Below are positions 1-11,403 of a DNA stretch of 64,000 nt, one piece after another (position 1 is the stretch's first letter; each line of letters starts with the position of its first letter). Origin of the DNA: Denitratisoma sp. DHT3 (GTDB lineage: Bacteria > Pseudomonadota > Gammaproteobacteria > Burkholderiales > Rhodocyclaceae); contig NZ_CP020914.1 of NCBI RefSeq assembly GCF_007833355.1, positions 1,350,047 to 1,414,046 of the forward strand, given 5' to 3'. The position numbers and the translations under genes are program-made. The notes under the pieces are model-generated. The model was not told where the DNA came from. It was given only the letters and a program-made list of their open reading frames with translations, and did not search any database.

Positions 1-1449
1 CTTCAGCAGATTATCCACTGAGGCATGCATGACGTCGGTGAAAGGGAAGGGATAGAGGCCCATGGCCAGCACACAGACGGCCAGGATGCCCAGCACCAGG
101 AACTCCCGGGAATTGAGGTCTTCCAGATGGGCCACGTGGTCGTTGGCCACCGCGCCGAACACCACCCGTTTGTACATCCAGAGCGTGTAGGCGGCGCCGA
201 GGATCAGCGTCGTGGCGGCGGCGAAACCGGTCCAGAAGTTGAACTTGATCGCGCCCAGCGCCACCATGAACTCGCCGACGAAGCCGGAGGTGGCGGGCAG
301 GCCCGAGTTGGCCATGGCGAAGAGCATGAACAACGCGGCGAACTTGGGCATGGTATTCACCACGCCGCCGTAGTCGGCGATCTGCCGACTGTGCATGCGG
401 TCGTACATGACGCCGATGCAAAGAAACATCGCAGCGGAGACGAAGCCGTGGGAAAGCATCTGCACCAGCGCGCCTTCGACGCCGAGCTGGTTGAAGATGA
501 AGAAGCCCAGGGTGACGAAGCCCATGTGGGAAATCGAGGAATACGCCACCAGCTTCTTCATGTCGGACTGGGCCAGCGCCACGAAGCCGATGTAGATCAC
601 CGCGATCAGCGACAGCCCGATCATCATCGGCGCCAGGATGTGGGAGGCGTCGGGGACGATCGGCAGCGAGAACCGGACGAAACCGTAGGCGCCCAGCTTC
701 AGGGCGATCGCCGCCAGAACCACGGAGCCGCCGGTCGGCGCCTCGACGTGGGCGTCGGGCAGCCAGGTATGGACCGGCCACATCGGCACCTTGACGGCGA
801 AGGAAAGCAGGAAGGCGAGGAAGATCAGGATCTGGGGCGCCCGGTCGATCGGCAGCGCGTGCCAGTCGAGAATGCTGAAGCTGCCCGACTGCAGGAACAG
901 GTAGATGAAGGCCAGCAGCATCAGCAGCGAGCCCAGCAGCGTGTAGAGGAAGAACTTGATCGCCGCGTAGACCCGGTTGGGGCCGCCCCAGATGCCGATG
1001 ATCAGATACATCGGAATCAGGCTGGCCTCGAAGAAGACGTAGAACAGCACGGCGTCGAGGGCCGAGAAGATGCCGTTCATCAGGCCGGACATGATGAGGA
1101 AGGCGCCCATGTACTGGGCCTGTTTTTCCTCGATCACCTCCCAGCCGGCCAGCACCACCAGCACGGTGATGAAGCTGTTGAGCAGCACGAACAGCATCGA
1201 GATGCCATCCACGCCGAGGAAATACTGGATGCGGAACGGCCGGATCCACGGCGCCTGTTCGACGAACTGCATCCCGGCCTGGGCCGAGTCGAAGCCCAAA
1301 TACAGGGGAAGTGTGACGACGAAGCCGGCCACGGCCACGAACAGCGCCAGCCAGCGGGCCAATGCCCGACGCTCGGATCCGACGGCGAACACCGCCAGCG
1401 CGCCGAGGATGGGCACCCAAATGGCCAGACTCAACAGGTGGGAACTCAT
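1..1449 (-). CDS. nuoM: NADH-quinone oxidoreductase subunit M (partial, 3' end outside window)
   Basis: Proton-pumping membrane subunit of respiratory complex I, an antiporter-like (Mrp-type) polytopic protein. Translating the minus strand from the ATG at 1447-1449 gives an open frame of 483 codons to the window edge with no stop. It begins MSSHLLSLAIWVPILG and includes the conserved stretch GALVQMLSHGFVSAAMFLC followed by a YDRMHSRQIADYGGV-like segment, both typical of NuoM. The family is about 490 residues, so only some ten residues are missing. It is the penultimate gene of the nuo operon and follows nuoL by 16 bp; nuoN is expected just outside the window. The frame is easy to miss because its stop lies beyond the edge. 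Confidence 0.95.
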   Translation of the reverse strand, partial: MSSHLLSLAIWVPILGALAVFAVGSERRALARWLALFVAVAGFVVTLPLYLGFDSAQAGMQFVEQAPWIRPFRIQYFLGVDGISMLFVLLNSFITVLVVLAGWEVIEEKQAQYMGAFLIMSGLMNGIFSALDAVLFYVFFEASLIPMYLIIGIWGGPNRVYAAIKFFLYTLLGSLLMLLAFIYLFLQSGSFSILDWHALPIDRAPQILIFLAFLLSFAVKVPMWPVHTWLPDAHVEAPTGGSVVLAAIALKLGAYGFVRFSLPIVPDASHILAPMMIGLSLIAVIYIGFVALAQSDMKKLVAYSSISHMGFVTLGFFIFNQLGVEGALVQMLSHGFVSAAMFLCIGVMYDRMHSRQIADYGGVVNTMPKFAALFMLFAMANSGLPATSGFVGEFMVALGAIKFNFWTGFAAATTLILGAAYTLWMYKRVVFGAVANDHVAHLEDLNSREFLVLGILAVCVLAMGLYPFPFTDVMHASVDNLLK

Positions 1450-1465
1450 CGCTTCCTATCTTTCC

Positions 1466-3481
1466 TCAAGCGCGGTTGAACCACAGCGTCAGCAGCACGA
1501 AGACGCCGATGATCATGGAAAAAGCATACTGATACAGGTGGCCGCTCTGGAACAGGCGCACCACCGAGGCGATCCAGCCCACCAGGCGGGCAGAGCCGTT
1601 GACCGCGATGCCGTCGATCAGCACCTGGTCGCCGGCCTTCCACAGGCCCTTGCCCACCAGCCGGGCGCCGGCGGCGAAGAACACCTCGGTGAACTTGTCG
1701 AAGTAGTACTTGTTTTCGAGCAGCACATGGACGGGGCGCAGGGCGCGGCCGATGGCGGCGGGAACGGCGGGATTGACCAGGTAGAAATACCAGGCCAGGA
1801 GCACGCCGGACATCGCCAGCACGAACGGCAGGGAAGTGAGCCCGTGCAGCGCCATCGCGACGGCGCCGTGGAATTCGTGGGTCAGTTCCTCCATCGCCGG
1901 GTGGCGCGCGGCATCGACCACCACCGCGCCGCCGAACCAGTCGCCATGCAGCATCGGCTGGATGGTCAGGAAACCGATGGCCACCGACGGAATCGCCAGC
2001 AGCACCAGCGGCAGCCAGACCACCCAGGGCGTCTCGTGGGGCTTCTGGCCTGGTGCAAGGCCGTGATGGTGATCGGCGGTGGCCTCCTCGTCATCATGGT
2101 CGCCGTGGTGGTCGTGATGACTCTTGCCGAAACGCTCCTCGCCGTGGAATACCAGGAAGTACATGCGGAAGGAGTAGAAGGCGGTGACGAACACGCCGAT
2201 GATCACACAGGCGTAGGCATAGCCGGCGCCCGGCAGATGAGAGGCGTGAACCGCCTCGATGATCGAGTCCTTCGAGTAGAAGCCGGACAGGAAGGGGAAG
2301 CCGATCAGCGCCAGGGAGCCGAGCAGGGAGGTGATCCAGGTGATGGGCATGTACTTGGCGAGGCCACCCATGTTGCGCATGTCCTGGTCGTGGTGCATGC
2401 CGATGATCACCGAGCCGGCGCCGAGGAACAGCAGCGCCTTGAAGAAGGCGTGGGTCATCAGGTGGAACACCGCCACCGAGTAGGCCGACGCGCCCAGCGC
2501 CACGGTCATGTAGCCGAGCTGCGACAGGGTGGAATAGGCCACCACCCGCTTGATGTCGTTCTGCACGATGCCCAGGAAGCCCATGAACAGCGCCGTGGTG
2601 GCGCCGATCACCAGCACGAAGGACAAGGCGGTGTCGGACAGTTCGAACAGCGGGGACATGCGGGTGACCATGAAGATGCCGGCGGTCACCATGGTGGCGG
2701 CGTGGATCAGCGCCGAGATCGGCGTCGGACCTTCCATCGAGTCGGGCAGCCAGACATGCAGCGGCACCTGGGCCGACTTGCCCATCGCACCGATGAACAG
2801 GCAGATGCAGATCACGGTGATCAGCGACCAGTCGGTGCCCTGGAACATCAGTTGCGCCAGCTGTTCCTTCTTGGCGAACACCTCCGCGTAGTCCAGCGAG
2901 CCGGCATAGGCGGCGATCAAACCGATCCCCAGCAGGAAGCCGAAGTCGCCCACGCGGTTGACCAGGAAGGCCTTCAGGTTGGCGTAGATGGCCGTCGGGC
3001 GGGTGTACCAGAAGCCGATCAGCAGGTAGGACACCAGGCCGACCGCCTCCCAGCCGAAGAACAGCTGGACGAAGTTGTTGCTCATCACCAGCATCAGCAT
3101 CGAGAAGGTGAACAGCGAGATGTAGCTGAAGAAGCGCTGGTAGCCCGGGTCTTCCGACATGTAGCCGATGGTGTAGATGTGCACCATCAGCGACACGAAG
3201 GTGACCACCAGCATCATCATCACGGTCAGCTTGTCGATCAGGAAGCCCACCTGGAGGGTGAGGCCGCCGGACTGGAGCCAGGTGTAGACCGCGCCGTTGA
3301 AGGTATGGCCGGCCTCCACGTCCTGATAGACGAACAGCGAAAGCACGAAGGCCACCGCCACGCCGAGAATGGTGACGGTGTGCGCGCCGGCGCGGCCGAT
3401 GGTCTTGCCGAACAGTCCGGCGACGATGGCGCCGAACAGGGGCGCCAGGGGCACGAGCAGGTAGATCGTCTGCATATCCAT
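1466..3481 (-). CDS. nuoL: NADH-quinone oxidoreductase subunit L
   Basis: Largest antiporter-like membrane subunit of complex I, translocating protons at the distal end of the membrane arm. The 671-residue product is polytopic and begins MDMQTIYLLVPLAPLFGA. It contains the family's FFGWEAVGLVSYLLIGFW and GAMGKSAQVPLHVWLPDSM segments, then PTPISALIHAATMVTAGIF and the long C-terminal lateral-helix region. A histidine-rich cytosolic loop (SHHDHHGDHDDEE, near residue 440) is a variable feature of many proteobacterial NuoL. It lies between nuoK (9 bp upstream) and nuoM in the operon. Confidence 0.97.
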   Translation of the reverse strand: MDMQTIYLLVPLAPLFGAIVAGLFGKTIGRAGAHTVTILGVAVAFVLSLFVYQDVEAGHTFNGAVYTWLQSGGLTLQVGFLIDKLTVMMMLVVTFVSLMVHIYTIGYMSEDPGYQRFFSYISLFTFSMLMLVMSNNFVQLFFGWEAVGLVSYLLIGFWYTRPTAIYANLKAFLVNRVGDFGFLLGIGLIAAYAGSLDYAEVFAKKEQLAQLMFQGTDWSLITVICICLFIGAMGKSAQVPLHVWLPDSMEGPTPISALIHAATMVTAGIFMVTRMSPLFELSDTALSFVLVIGATTALFMGFLGIVQNDIKRVVAYSTLSQLGYMTVALGASAYSVAVFHLMTHAFFKALLFLGAGSVIIGMHHDQDMRNMGGLAKYMPITWITSLLGSLALIGFPFLSGFYSKDSIIEAVHASHLPGAGYAYACVIIGVFVTAFYSFRMYFLVFHGEERFGKSHHDHHGDHDDEEATADHHHGLAPGQKPHETPWVVWLPLVLLAIPSVAIGFLTIQPMLHGDWFGGAVVVDAARHPAMEELTHEFHGAVAMALHGLTSLPFVLAMSGVLLAWYFYLVNPAVPAAIGRALRPVHVLLENKYYFDKFTEVFFAAGARLVGKGLWKAGDQVLIDGIAVNGSARLVGWIASVVRLFQSGHLYQYAFSMIIGVFVLLTLWFNRA

Positions 3482-3490
3482 GGTTGTGCG

Positions 3491-3808
3491 CTAGCCCTTC
3501 AGGCTGTCGAGATCTTCCACGTCGATGGTGGAAAGGTTGCGGAACAGCACCACCAGAATCGCCAAGCCGATCGCGGACTCGGCCGCCGCCACGGTCAGGA
3601 TGAAAAACACGAAGATCTGACCGGCGGTGTCGTGCAGGTAGTGGGAAAAGGCGACGAAGTTGAGGTTGACCGCCAACAGCATCAGTTCGATCGCCATCAG
3701 CAGCACGATCAGGTTCTTCCTGTTGAGGAAGATGCCGACGATGCTGATCGCGAACAGGGCGGCCCCCAGGATCAGGTAGTGTGTCAGGGGTACGGCTTGT
3801 CCAAGCAT
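3491..3808 (-). CDS. nuoK: NADH-quinone oxidoreductase subunit K
   Basis: Small membrane subunit of complex I (MrpC-like). It is 105 residues with three predicted transmembrane helices, starting [19 protein letters not shown]. It carries the conserved [22 protein letters not shown] motif, in which the glutamate of the AIELML segment is one of the buried charged residues important for proton transfer. Length is normal for the family. It is separated from nuoJ by one base and is part of the same operon. Confidence 0.96.
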   Translation of the reverse strand: MLGQAVPLTHYLILGAALFAISIVGIFLNRKNLIVLLMAIELMLLAVNLNFVAFSHYLHDTAGQIFVFFILTVAAAESAIGLAILVVLFRNLSTIDVEDLDSLKG

Positions 3809-3809
3809 G

Positions 3810-4427
3810 TTATTGCTCCCCTCCTTGGGCTTCTTTTTCCGCCGCCATCTTGACGAGACGAATGCGATCGCCGCGCTTGACGGCGAGCTGGTCGGACGGA
3901 TGCATGGCCTTGGAATCCTTGCGCTTGCGCAGCGTCAGCAGGACGGCGGCGATGATGCCGACCAGCAGGATCACCGAAGCCAGTTCGAAGGGGTAGACGT
4001 ACTCGGTGAACAGCACGCGGCCCAGTTCCTTGGTGTTGCTGTAGCCGGCCGGCGCGGTGTGTCCCGGCATCACGTCGAGGCCGAAGTAGCGACCGCCCAG
4101 CACCACCGACATCTCGGCCACCATCAGGCCGCCGATCGCCGCGCCGAACGGCAGGTGCTTCCAGAAGCCCTTGCGCAGGGACTCGACGTTGATGTCCAGC
4201 ATCATCACGACGAACAGGAACAGCACCATCACCGCGCCCACGTACACCACCAGCAGGGCGATGGCCAGGAACTCCGCCTCCAGCAGCAGCCACAGCGCCG
4301 CGGCGTTGAAGAAGGCCAGCACCAGATAGAGCACGGCATGGACCGGGTTGCGGGCCGTGATCACGCGCAGCGCCGCCAACAACATCAGGGCGCCGAAAAG
4401 ATAGAAGAGGACTGTTTTGAATTCCAT
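3810..4427 (-). CDS. nuoJ: NADH-quinone oxidoreductase subunit J
   Basis: Polytopic membrane subunit of complex I near the quinone/E-channel region. The 205-residue product starts [23 protein letters not shown] and continues with [23 protein letters not shown] and [17 protein letters not shown], all typical of NuoJ (ND6). The C-terminal 50 residues are hydrophilic and variable, as in other betaproteobacterial NuoJ. It follows nuoI by 6 bp and precedes nuoK by 1 bp. Confidence 0.95.
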   Translation of the reverse strand: MEFKTVLFYLFGALMLLAALRVITARNPVHAVLYLVLAFFNAAALWLLLEAEFLAIALLVVYVGAVMVLFLFVVMMLDINVESLRKGFWKHLPFGAAIGGLMVAEMSVVLGGRYFGLDVMPGHTAPAGYSNTKELGRVLFTEYVYPFELASVILLVGIIAAVLLTLRKRKDSKAMHPSDQLAVKRGDRIRLVKMAAEKEAQGGEQ

Positions 4428-4433
4428 CGTCGC

Positions 4434-4919
4434 TTACCGGTATTTGGCGTCCTGTTCCCGATCGGCGGCGATCTGGGCTTCATAGCGGTCGCCGTTGGCG
4501 AGCAGCATCTGCTTGGTGTAGTAAAGGTCGCCCCGCTCCTCGCCGTGGTACTCGAAGACGCGGGTCTCGACAATGGCGTCCACCGGGCAGGCTTCCTCGC
4601 AGAAGCCGCAGAAGATGCACTTGGTCAGGTCGATGTCGTAGCGGGTGGTGCGGCGACTGCCGTCGTCGCGCTGGGCCGACTCGATGGTGATGGCCATCGC
4701 CGGACACACCGCCTCGCACAACTTGCAGGCGATACAGCGCTCCTCCCCGTTCGGATAGCGCCGCAGGGCGTGCAGGCCGCGGAACCGGTTGGACTGCGGC
4801 GTGCGGTCCTCGGGGTACTGCACGACGATCTTGCGGGCGAAGAAATAGCGGCCCGTGATGGACATGCCCTTGAGCAGTTCCTTCAGCAACAGGCTGCCGA
4901 TAAAGTCTCTGGCTCCCAT
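4434..4919 (-). CDS. nuoI: NADH-quinone oxidoreductase subunit I (2x[4Fe-4S] ferredoxin-type)
   Basis: Peripheral-arm subunit of complex I carrying clusters N6a and N6b. The 161-residue product has two ferredoxin motifs, [16 protein letters not shown] and [16 protein letters not shown], which bind two [4Fe-4S] clusters that pass electrons towards NuoB. The length and N-terminal amphipathic segment ([19 protein letters not shown]) fit the betaproteobacterial family. It sits between nuoH and nuoJ with gaps of only 4 and 6 bp. Confidence 0.97.
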   Translation of the reverse strand: MGARDFIGSLLLKELLKGMSITGRYFFARKIVVQYPEDRTPQSNRFRGLHALRRYPNGEERCIACKLCEAVCPAMAITIESAQRDDGSRRTTRYDIDLTKCIFCGFCEEACPVDAIVETRVFEYHGEERGDLYYTKQMLLANGDRYEAQIAADREQDAKYR

Positions 4920-4923
4920 GGCC

Positions 4924-5982
4924 TTATTTCCAGATAGTGAAGGGCGACATCATCCAGATGCCGATGACGAGGATCCACACCAGGCACAACGGGACGAACA
5001 CTTTCCAGCCCAGGCGCATGATCTGGTCATAGCGATAGCGGGGGAAGGTCGAGCGCACCCAGATGAAGAAAAACAGGCCGAAGAGGATCTTCAGCGCCAG
5101 CCAGCCGAAACCGTCCGGCAGGAAGGCCACCGGAGAGGACCAGCCGCCGAGGAAGAAGATCGCGGTCATGGCCGATACCAGGGCCATGTTGGCGTATTCG
5201 GCGAGGAAGAACAGCGCGAAGCCCATGCCGGAATATTCCATCATGTGGCCGGCGACGATCTCCGACTCGCCTTCGACCACGTCGAACGGCGCACGGTTGG
5301 TTTCCGCCAGACCGGAGATCAGATACACCACGAACATCGGCAGCAGCGGCAGCCAGTTCCAGGACAGGAAGTTGAGCCCCATGCTGGCGAACATGCCCTT
5401 CTGCTGGACCCGCACGACCTCGCTCAGGTTCAGGCTGTTGGTCACCATCACCACGCAGATCAGCGCCAGTCCCATCGCCACTTCATACGACACCATCTGG
5501 GCCGCGGCGCGCATCGCCCCGAGGAACGGATACTTGGAATTGGAGGCCCATCCGGCGATGATGACCCCATACACGCCGAAGGAGGTGATGGCCAGGAAGG
5601 CCAGGATGCCGGCATCGATGTCGGCCAGCACCCAGCCATCGGCGAACGGCACCACCGCCCAGGACACCAGCGCCACGGCGAAGGCCAGCGCGGGGCCGAG
5701 GAAATAGAGCGATCTGTCCGCGCGGGATGGCGTGATGACTTCCTTGATGATCAGCTTGATGCCGTCGGCGAAGGGCTGCAGGAGACCCCAGGGACCGACC
5801 CGGTTGGGGCCGATCCGCAGGTGCATGGCGCCCATCACCCGGCGCTCGCCCATCGTGGTGTAGGCCACCAGCACCAGCAGCGGGACGATGATGCCGAAGA
5901 TCTTGAGCAGCACCCAGACCAGCGGCCAGAGCGGCCCGAACAACGGGGGGACCTGTTGCAGCAGGTTCAGCAGCGCGTCCAT
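4924..5982 (-). CDS. nuoH: NADH-quinone oxidoreductase subunit H
   Basis: Membrane subunit of complex I that forms much of the quinone-binding site with NuoB and NuoD. The 352-residue polytopic product contains the conserved [23 protein letters not shown] segment near residue 42-64 and [21 protein letters not shown], the acidic loop near the quinone chamber. Its start codon overlaps the nuoG stop by one base (TGATG), indicating translational coupling. Confidence 0.97.
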   Translation of the reverse strand: MDALLNLLQQVPPLFGPLWPLVWVLLKIFGIIVPLLVLVAYTTMGERRVMGAMHLRIGPNRVGPWGLLQPFADGIKLIIKEVITPSRADRSLYFLGPALAFAVALVSWAVVPFADGWVLADIDAGILAFLAITSFGVYGVIIAGWASNSKYPFLGAMRAAAQMVSYEVAMGLALICVVMVTNSLNLSEVVRVQQKGMFASMGLNFLSWNWLPLLPMFVVYLISGLAETNRAPFDVVEGESEIVAGHMMEYSGMGFALFFLAEYANMALVSAMTAIFFLGGWSSPVAFLPDGFGWLALKILFGLFFFIWVRSTFPRYRYDQIMRLGWKVFVPLCLVWILVIGIWMMSPFTIWK

Positions 5983-8333
5983 CAGGCTTTCTCCACGACC
6001 AGGCCGCCGAACTGGGCGCCCAGGGCGACAGTGGCGGCATGGGCCGCCGGAATCCGCACGCAGCCCTCAGGCAGGCCGGCGTCCAGGCATGCGACCAGCG
6101 TCACCTCGCCAGCGCCACTCCGGACTCGCACCGTGGCACCCTCCGCCACGCCGATCCTGTCCAGCGCGGCGCCGCTCATCGCCGCCCGCGGCGCGGCGCC
6201 ATCCACGGTTGCCTGCAAGCTGGGCGCGCGCCGGACCAGGGCGTCGGCGAAGTACAGCGGCACCTCGCCGACCCGCTCCAGCGTGGCCGCGGCAGCGCCG
6301 GTCGCCGCAAGAGACGGCACCGCATTCTGGCTGTTGCCCAGACCGGAAACGAATTCCGGCGTGCCGCCCAGCACCGCCTGGCGCACTTCCTCGCTGCTGT
6401 CGTATTCGAAATCCGGCTGGTTGAGCAGGTTGCCCAGTACTCGCAGCACCTTCCAGGCCGGGCGCGTTTCACCCTGCGGCTTCACCACGGCGTGGAAGCT
6501 CTGCACCCGCCCCTCGGTATTGACGAAGGTGCCGGAGGTCTCGCTGAAGGGCGACACCGGCAGCATCACATCGGCGTAGTCCAGCGCGGCCTGCGACTTG
6601 AAGGGCGACATCACGATCACGGTCTGCGCCTCGCGCATCGCCGCCAGCGCGGCGGCGCCGTCGGCGCAATCCAGTTCCGGTTCGACGCCGAGCAGCAGAT
6701 AGGCGCGGCGCGGCTGTTCCAGCATGGTCCTGGCGTTGAGGCCAGTGTTAGGACCATTGGCCGCCGTGATCGCCTGGGCGACATAGGCGCCAACGCTGTT
6801 GGCGGCGGCGCCGAGGAAGCCGAAGCGGACGCCGGTGATCTCGGCCAGCTTCTGCGCCAGCGCCGCCAGGGTCGCGGCCTGCGGATGCTGCTGGGCGAAG
6901 TTGCCCAGCAACACCGCGCCGTTGGTGGCGGATGCCAGGCTCTCGGCGATCCGGCGGGCCTCGGCGGAGACTTCCACCGCAGCCACGCTGGCGTCGATGC
7001 CGACGCCTTTGAGCTCCGCGGCCGCCTTGAGCACCTGGGCCAGCACCTCGGGCAGGCGCGAAGGCGCGGCGATCGCCTTGGCGAAGACCTTCATCAACAG
7101 GTCATCGTCGGCTGAATGGATGACGCTGACCTGGGCGCCCCGCCTGGCGGCCCGGCGCAGGCGCTGGGCCAGCAGGGGCTGGTCCTTGCGCAGGAAGGAG
7201 CCGATCACCAGGGCGCGGTCGAGGTCGGAAAGCTCGGCGATCTTCAGGCCCAGCCAGGGCGTGCCCTGCTGCTTGCCGTCGGCGGAGAAATCGTTCTGCC
7301 GCAGGCGGCTGTCGATGTTCTCGCAGCCGATGCCGCGCAGCAGCTTCTGGGCGAGGTACATTTCCTCCAGCGTCGCGTGCGGGCTGATCAGGGCGCCGAT
7401 GGCGCTGCCGCCGTGGGTCTTGGCCACGTCGCGCAGCGCATGGGAAACATAGTCGAGGGCGACGTTCCACTCGACTTCGCGCCACTGGCCGTCCTGCTTG
7501 ACCATCGGTTTGGTCAGGCGCTGGTCGGAGTTGAGCGCTTCATAGGAGAAACGGTCGCGGTCGGCCAGCCAGCACTCATTGACGTCCTCGTTTTCCAGCG
7601 GCAGCACCCGATAGACGCGGTCGAGCTTGGTCTGGACGATCAGGTTGGCGCCGACGCCGTCGTGGGGACTCACCGACTTGCGGCGGGACAATTCCCAGGT
7701 GCGGGCGGAAAAGCGGAAGGGCTTGGAAGTCAGGGCGCCCACCGGACAGAGGTCGATGATGTTTCCCGACAGCTCCGAGTTCACCGTGTTCTCGACAAAG
7801 GGCATGATCTCCGCCCGGTCGCCGCGGAAGGCCTGGCCCAATTCCTGGAAGCCGGCGATTTCCTGAGTGAAACGCACGCAGCGGGTGCAGTTGATGCACC
7901 GGGTCATGTCGGTGGAAACCAGGGGCCCCAGATCCTTGTTCGGCACCACCCGCTTCTCTTCCTCGTAGCGGGCCTGGGCACCGCCGTAGCCGACGGCCAG
8001 ATCCTGCAACTGGCATTCGCCGCCCTGGTCGCAGATCGGGCAATCCAGGGGGTGGTTGATCAGCAGGAACTCCATCACCCCCTTCTGCGCCTTCACCGCC
8101 ATGCTGGAATGGGTGAACACTTTCATGCCGTTGGTGACAGGCGTCGCGCAGGCGGGCATGGGCTTGGGGGCCTTTTCCACTTCCACCAGGCACATGCGGC
8201 AGCTGGCCGCGATGGACAGCTTCTTGTGGTAGCAGAAATGCGGAATGTAGGTGCCGGCCTGATGGGCGGCGTCAATGATGGTGCTGCCGTCCTGGACTTG
8301 CAGCGCCTTGCCGTCGATCTCGATTTCTAGCAT
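5982..8333 (-). CDS. nuoG: NADH-quinone oxidoreductase subunit G
   Basis: Large iron-sulfur subunit of the NADH dehydrogenase module of complex I. The N-terminus holds a [2Fe-2S] ferredoxin domain ([15 protein letters not shown], with a further Cys in PACATP), then the [18 protein letters not shown] segment for the His/Cys-ligated cluster and [10 protein letters not shown] for further [4Fe-4S] ligation. A long molybdopterin-oxidoreductase-like domain follows. I chose the ATG at 8331-8333 ([17 protein letters not shown]) rather than an in-frame start 96 codons upstream, because the family begins here and the upstream stretch lies inside nuoF. This gives 783 residues, normal for the family, with a 7-bp overlap with nuoF. 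Confidence 0.96.
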   Translation of the reverse strand: MLEIEIDGKALQVQDGSTIIDAAHQAGTYIPHFCYHKKLSIAASCRMCLVEVEKAPKPMPACATPVTNGMKVFTHSSMAVKAQKGVMEFLLINHPLDCPICDQGGECQLQDLAVGYGGAQARYEEEKRVVPNKDLGPLVSTDMTRCINCTRCVRFTQEIAGFQELGQAFRGDRAEIMPFVENTVNSELSGNIIDLCPVGALTSKPFRFSARTWELSRRKSVSPHDGVGANLIVQTKLDRVYRVLPLENEDVNECWLADRDRFSYEALNSDQRLTKPMVKQDGQWREVEWNVALDYVSHALRDVAKTHGGSAIGALISPHATLEEMYLAQKLLRGIGCENIDSRLRQNDFSADGKQQGTPWLGLKIAELSDLDRALVIGSFLRKDQPLLAQRLRRAARRGAQVSVIHSADDDLLMKVFAKAIAAPSRLPEVLAQVLKAAAELKGVGIDASVAAVEVSAEARRIAESLASATNGAVLLGNFAQQHPQAATLAALAQKLAEITGVRFGFLGAAANSVGAYVAQAITAANGPNTGLNARTMLEQPRRAYLLLGVEPELDCADGAAALAAMREAQTVIVMSPFKSQAALDYADVMLPVSPFSETSGTFVNTEGRVQSFHAVVKPQGETRPAWKVLRVLGNLLNQPDFEYDSSEEVRQAVLGGTPEFVSGLGNSQNAVPSLAATGAAAATLERVGEVPLYFADALVRRAPSLQATVDGAAPRAAMSGAALDRIGVAEGATVRVRSGAGEVTLVACLDAGLPEGCVRIPAAHAATVALGAQFGGLVVEKA

Positions 8334-9673
8334 GACGGTACCGTGGAAGAATTCCGATGGAACGTGCTGCCGGCCCGCTGGACATCCCTGGGCACGAGGC
8401 ATTGCTTGTTCTCGATGTGGTATTCGAACTCGGAATGGAAGTGTTTGAGGAAACCATTGACCGGCATCGCCGCCGCGTCGCCCAGGGCGCAGATGGTGCG
8501 CCCCATGATGTTGGGAGTGATGCTGGAGAGCAGCTCCAGGTCGCCAGGGCGGCCCTCGCCGTTCTCGATGCGGTGGATGATCTTGTGCATCCAGCCCGTG
8601 CCCTCGCGGCAGGGCGTGCATTGACCGCAGGACTCTTCGTAGTAGAAGTAGGACAGCCGCTCCAGCGCCTTGACCATGCAGACCGTCTCGTCCATCACGA
8701 TCACAGCGCCGGAACCCAGCATCGAGCCGGCCTTGGCGATGGCGTCGTAGTCCATGGTGAGATCCATCATGATCTCTGCGGGAAGCACCGGGGCCGAGGA
8801 ACCGCCGGGGATCACGGCCTTCAGCTTGCGCCCGCCGCGCATTCCGCCGGCCATTTCCAGCAGCTTGGCGAAAGGTGTGCCCAGCGGCACCTCATAGTTG
8901 CCGGGGCGATTCACGTGGCCGGAAACGGAAAACAGCTTGGTGCCGCCGTTGTTCGGCTTGCCCAGGTTGAGATAGTTCTCCGACCCCATCCGCAGCACGA
9001 AGGGAACGGCGGCGAAGGTCTCGGTGTTGTTGATGGTGGTGGGCTTGCCGTAGAGGCCGTAGCTGGCCGGGAACGGCGGCTTGAAGCGGGGTTGGCCCTT
9101 CTTGCCTTCCAGCGACTCCAGCAGTCCGGTTTCCTCGCCGCAGATGTAGGCGCCGAAGCCATGGTGGGCGAAGAGCTCGAAACTGAAATCGGTGCCGAGG
9201 ATGTTCTTGCCCAGCAGGCCCGCGGCGCGGGCTTCGTCGAGGGCCGCCTCGAAGCGCTGGTAGATCTCGAATATCTCGCCGTGGATGTAGTTGTAGCCGC
9301 GGGTCGCGCCCATCGCGTAACCGGCGATGATCATGCCCTCGATCACCGAATGCGGGTCGTAGCGCATCAAGTCGCGGTCCTTGAAGGTGCCGGGCTCGCC
9401 CTCGTCGGAGTTGCAGACCACGTACTTGTCGCCGGGGAAGTTGCCGGGCATGAAGCTCCACTTCAAGCCGGTGGGAAAGCCCGCGCCGCCCCGCCCGCGC
9501 AGCACCGACGCCTTGACCTGGTTGATCACCTCGGCCGGCGGCGTCTTGTCGGCGAGGATCTTGCGCAGCGCGGCGTAGCCCTCCCGCGCCTCGTAGTCCT
9601 TCAGGTGCCAGCCCTCGTCGCCGCGACTCCAGCCGGTGGTCAGGACGGGATTGATTGCGTCGATCAGGGCCAT
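8327..9673 (-). CDS. nuoF: NADH-quinone oxidoreductase subunit F
   Basis: NADH-binding flavoprotein of complex I (FMN and cluster N3). The 448-residue product has the glycine-rich [17 protein letters not shown] nucleotide-binding motif near residue 60. Further on are the FMN-site segment [17 protein letters not shown] and the cluster-binding [15 protein letters not shown]. The length fits the family; the extreme C-terminus past VPRDVQ is variable. Its start follows the nuoE stop directly. Confidence 0.97.
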   Translation of the reverse strand: MALIDAINPVLTTGWSRGDEGWHLKDYEAREGYAALRKILADKTPPAEVINQVKASVLRGRGGAGFPTGLKWSFMPGNFPGDKYVVCNSDEGEPGTFKDRDLMRYDPHSVIEGMIIAGYAMGATRGYNYIHGEIFEIYQRFEAALDEARAAGLLGKNILGTDFSFELFAHHGFGAYICGEETGLLESLEGKKGQPRFKPPFPASYGLYGKPTTINNTETFAAVPFVLRMGSENYLNLGKPNNGGTKLFSVSGHVNRPGNYEVPLGTPFAKLLEMAGGMRGGRKLKAVIPGGSSAPVLPAEIMMDLTMDYDAIAKAGSMLGSGAVIVMDETVCMVKALERLSYFYYEESCGQCTPCREGTGWMHKIIHRIENGEGRPGDLELLSSITPNIMGRTICALGDAAAMPVNGFLKHFHSEFEYHIENKQCLVPRDVQRAGSTFHRNSSTVPSC

Positions 9674-10147
9674 TTATTTGCACTCCGCCAGCAACGCATC
9701 GATCTGCTCGGGCAGCATGTGGCTGCACATGCGCTTGTTGTTCAGCAGCATCACCGGCGCATCGCCGCAGGCCCCCATGCACTCGCCCTCCTTCAGGGTG
9801 AACTTGCCGTCGGCCGTGGTCTCGTTGAAGTCGATGCCGAGTTTTTCCTTCAGGTAGTCGGCGGCATGGACGCCACCGGAAAGGGCGCAGGGCAGATTGG
9901 TGCAGACGGTCAGCTTGTACTTGCCGACCGGTTGCAGGTCGTACATGTTGTAGAAGCTCGCCACCTCGTAGGCCGCCATCGGCGCCATGCCGAGATATTC
10001 GGCGACGAACCGGATGGTCTCGTTGGACAACCAGCCTTTTTCATCCTGGGCGATGGCCAGCGCCGCCATCACTGCCGACTGTTTCTGGTCCGCCGGGTAC
10101 TTTGCGATCTCGCGATCGATCTTTTGCAGGGAATCTTGACTCAGCAT
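9674..10147 (-). CDS. nuoE: NADH-quinone oxidoreductase subunit E
   Basis: Thioredoxin-like [2Fe-2S] subunit (24-kDa type, cluster N1a) of the complex I dehydrogenase module. It has 157 residues. The cluster cysteines are visible in CTNLPCALSGG and in EGECMGACGDAP, the usual C-x4-C and C-x3-C arrangement. It is located between nuoD and nuoF with almost no spacing. Confidence 0.96.
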   Translation of the reverse strand: MLSQDSLQKIDREIAKYPADQKQSAVMAALAIAQDEKGWLSNETIRFVAEYLGMAPMAAYEVASFYNMYDLQPVGKYKLTVCTNLPCALSGGVHAADYLKEKLGIDFNETTADGKFTLKEGECMGACGDAPVMLLNNKRMCSHMLPEQIDALLAECK

Positions 10148-10149
10148 GA

Positions 10150-11403
10150 TTAGCGGTCGATCTCACCGAAAACAACGTCCATGGTGCCGATGATGGTCAC
10201 TGCATCGGCGATCATGTGGCCCTTGGCCATTTCGTCCATGGCCGCGAGATGGGGGAAGCCGGGCGCGCGCAACTTCAGGCGGTACGGCTTGTTGGCGCCG
10301 TCGGATATCAGATAGACGCCGAACTCGCCCTTGGGATGCTCGATGCCGACATAGGCTTCGCCGGCGGGCACATGGATACCTTCGGAGAAGAGTTTGAAGT
10401 GATGGATCAGCTCTTCCATGTTGGACTTCATCTTCTCGCGCGACGGCGGCGCCACCTTGTGATTGTCCGAAATCACCGGTCCCGGGTTCTTGCGCAGCCA
10501 GTCGATGCACTGCCGGATGATGCGATTGGACTGGCGCATCTCTTCCATGCGCACCAGGTAGCGATCGTAGGAGTCGCCATTGACGCCGACCGGAATATCG
10601 AAGTCCATCCGGTCATACACCCCGTAGGGGCGCTTCTTGCGCACGTCCCATTCGATGCCGGAACCGCGCAGCATGGGACCGGTGAAACCCAGCTGGAGCG
10701 CGCGCTCCGGCGTTACCACGCCGACGCCGACCGTGCGCTGCTTCCAGATCCGGTTGTCGGTCAGCAGGTCCTCGTACTCGTCGCAGCGCGCATCGTAGCG
10801 TTCGGTGAATGCTTCCAGATAATCGAGCAGGGAGCCCTGGCGATCCTCGTTGAGGTCGCGTACCACCTTCTCGTTTTTCCACTTGGACACCTTGTACTGC
10901 GGCATCCGATCGGGCAGATCCCGATAGACGCCGCCCGGCCGGTAATAGGCCGCATGCATCCGGGCGCCGGATACCGCCTCGTAGGCGTCCATCAACTCCT
11001 CCCGATCGCGGAAGGTGTAGAGACAGACCGCCATCGCACCGATGTCCAGGGCATGGGTGCCGATGTTGAGCTGATGATTCAGCAGCCGCGTGACCTCGTC
11101 GAACAGCACCCGGATGTACTGGGCGCGCTCGGGCACCTGGATGCCCAGCAGCTTCTCGATCGCCATGCAGTAGGCGTGCTCGTTGCACATCATCGACACG
11201 TAGTCGAGACGGTCCATGTAGGGCACCGACTGGATCCAGGTGCGGGTCTCGGCCAGCTTCTCGGTCGCCCGATGGAGCAGACCGATGTGCGGGTCGGCGC
11301 GCACGATCACTTCGCCGTCCAGCTCCAGGATCAGGCGCAGCACGCCGTGGGCGGCCGGATGCTGCGGCCCCAGGTTCAGAGTGTAATTGCGGATATCAGC
11401 CAC
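10150..11403 (-). CDS. nuoD: NADH-quinone oxidoreductase subunit D (49-kDa type)
   Basis: Peripheral subunit of complex I that forms the quinone-reduction site with NuoB. The 417-residue product starts [31 protein letters not shown], containing the quinone-site GPQHPAAHG motif. It ends in the conserved DVVFGEIDR. It overlaps the 3' end of nuoC by 8 bp and keeps the separate nuoC/nuoD arrangement usual in betaproteobacteria rather than the enterobacterial NuoCD fusion. Confidence 0.97.
   Translation of the reverse strand: MADIRNYTLNLGPQHPAAHGVLRLILELDGEVIVRADPHIGLLHRATEKLAETRTWIQSVPYMDRLDYVSMMCNEHAYCMAIEKLLGIQVPERAQYIRVLFDEVTRLLNHQLNIGTHALDIGAMAVCLYTFRDREELMDAYEAVSGARMHAAYYRPGGVYRDLPDRMPQYKVSKWKNEKVVRDLNEDRQGSLLDYLEAFTERYDARCDEYEDLLTDNRIWKQRTVGVGVVTPERALQLGFTGPMLRGSGIEWDVRKKRPYGVYDRMDFDIPVGVNGDSYDRYLVRMEEMRQSNRIIRQCIDWLRKNPGPVISDNHKVAPPSREKMKSNMEELIHHFKLFSEGIHVPAGEAYVGIEHPKGEFGVYLISDGANKPYRLKLRAPGFPHLAAMDEMAKGHMIADAVTIIGTMDVVFGEIDR

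Noticed and set aside
11..1420. Minus-strand open frame over the left edge
   Set aside because: Arg/Gly/Pro-rich shadow frame; the neighbouring frame encodes recognisable NuoM running off the window.
1070..3853. Very long plus-strand open frame (over 900 codons) opposite nuoL-nuoK
   Set aside because: His/Gln/Glu-rich product is the antisense shadow of GC-rich nuo genes; the minus-strand proteins are clearly conserved.
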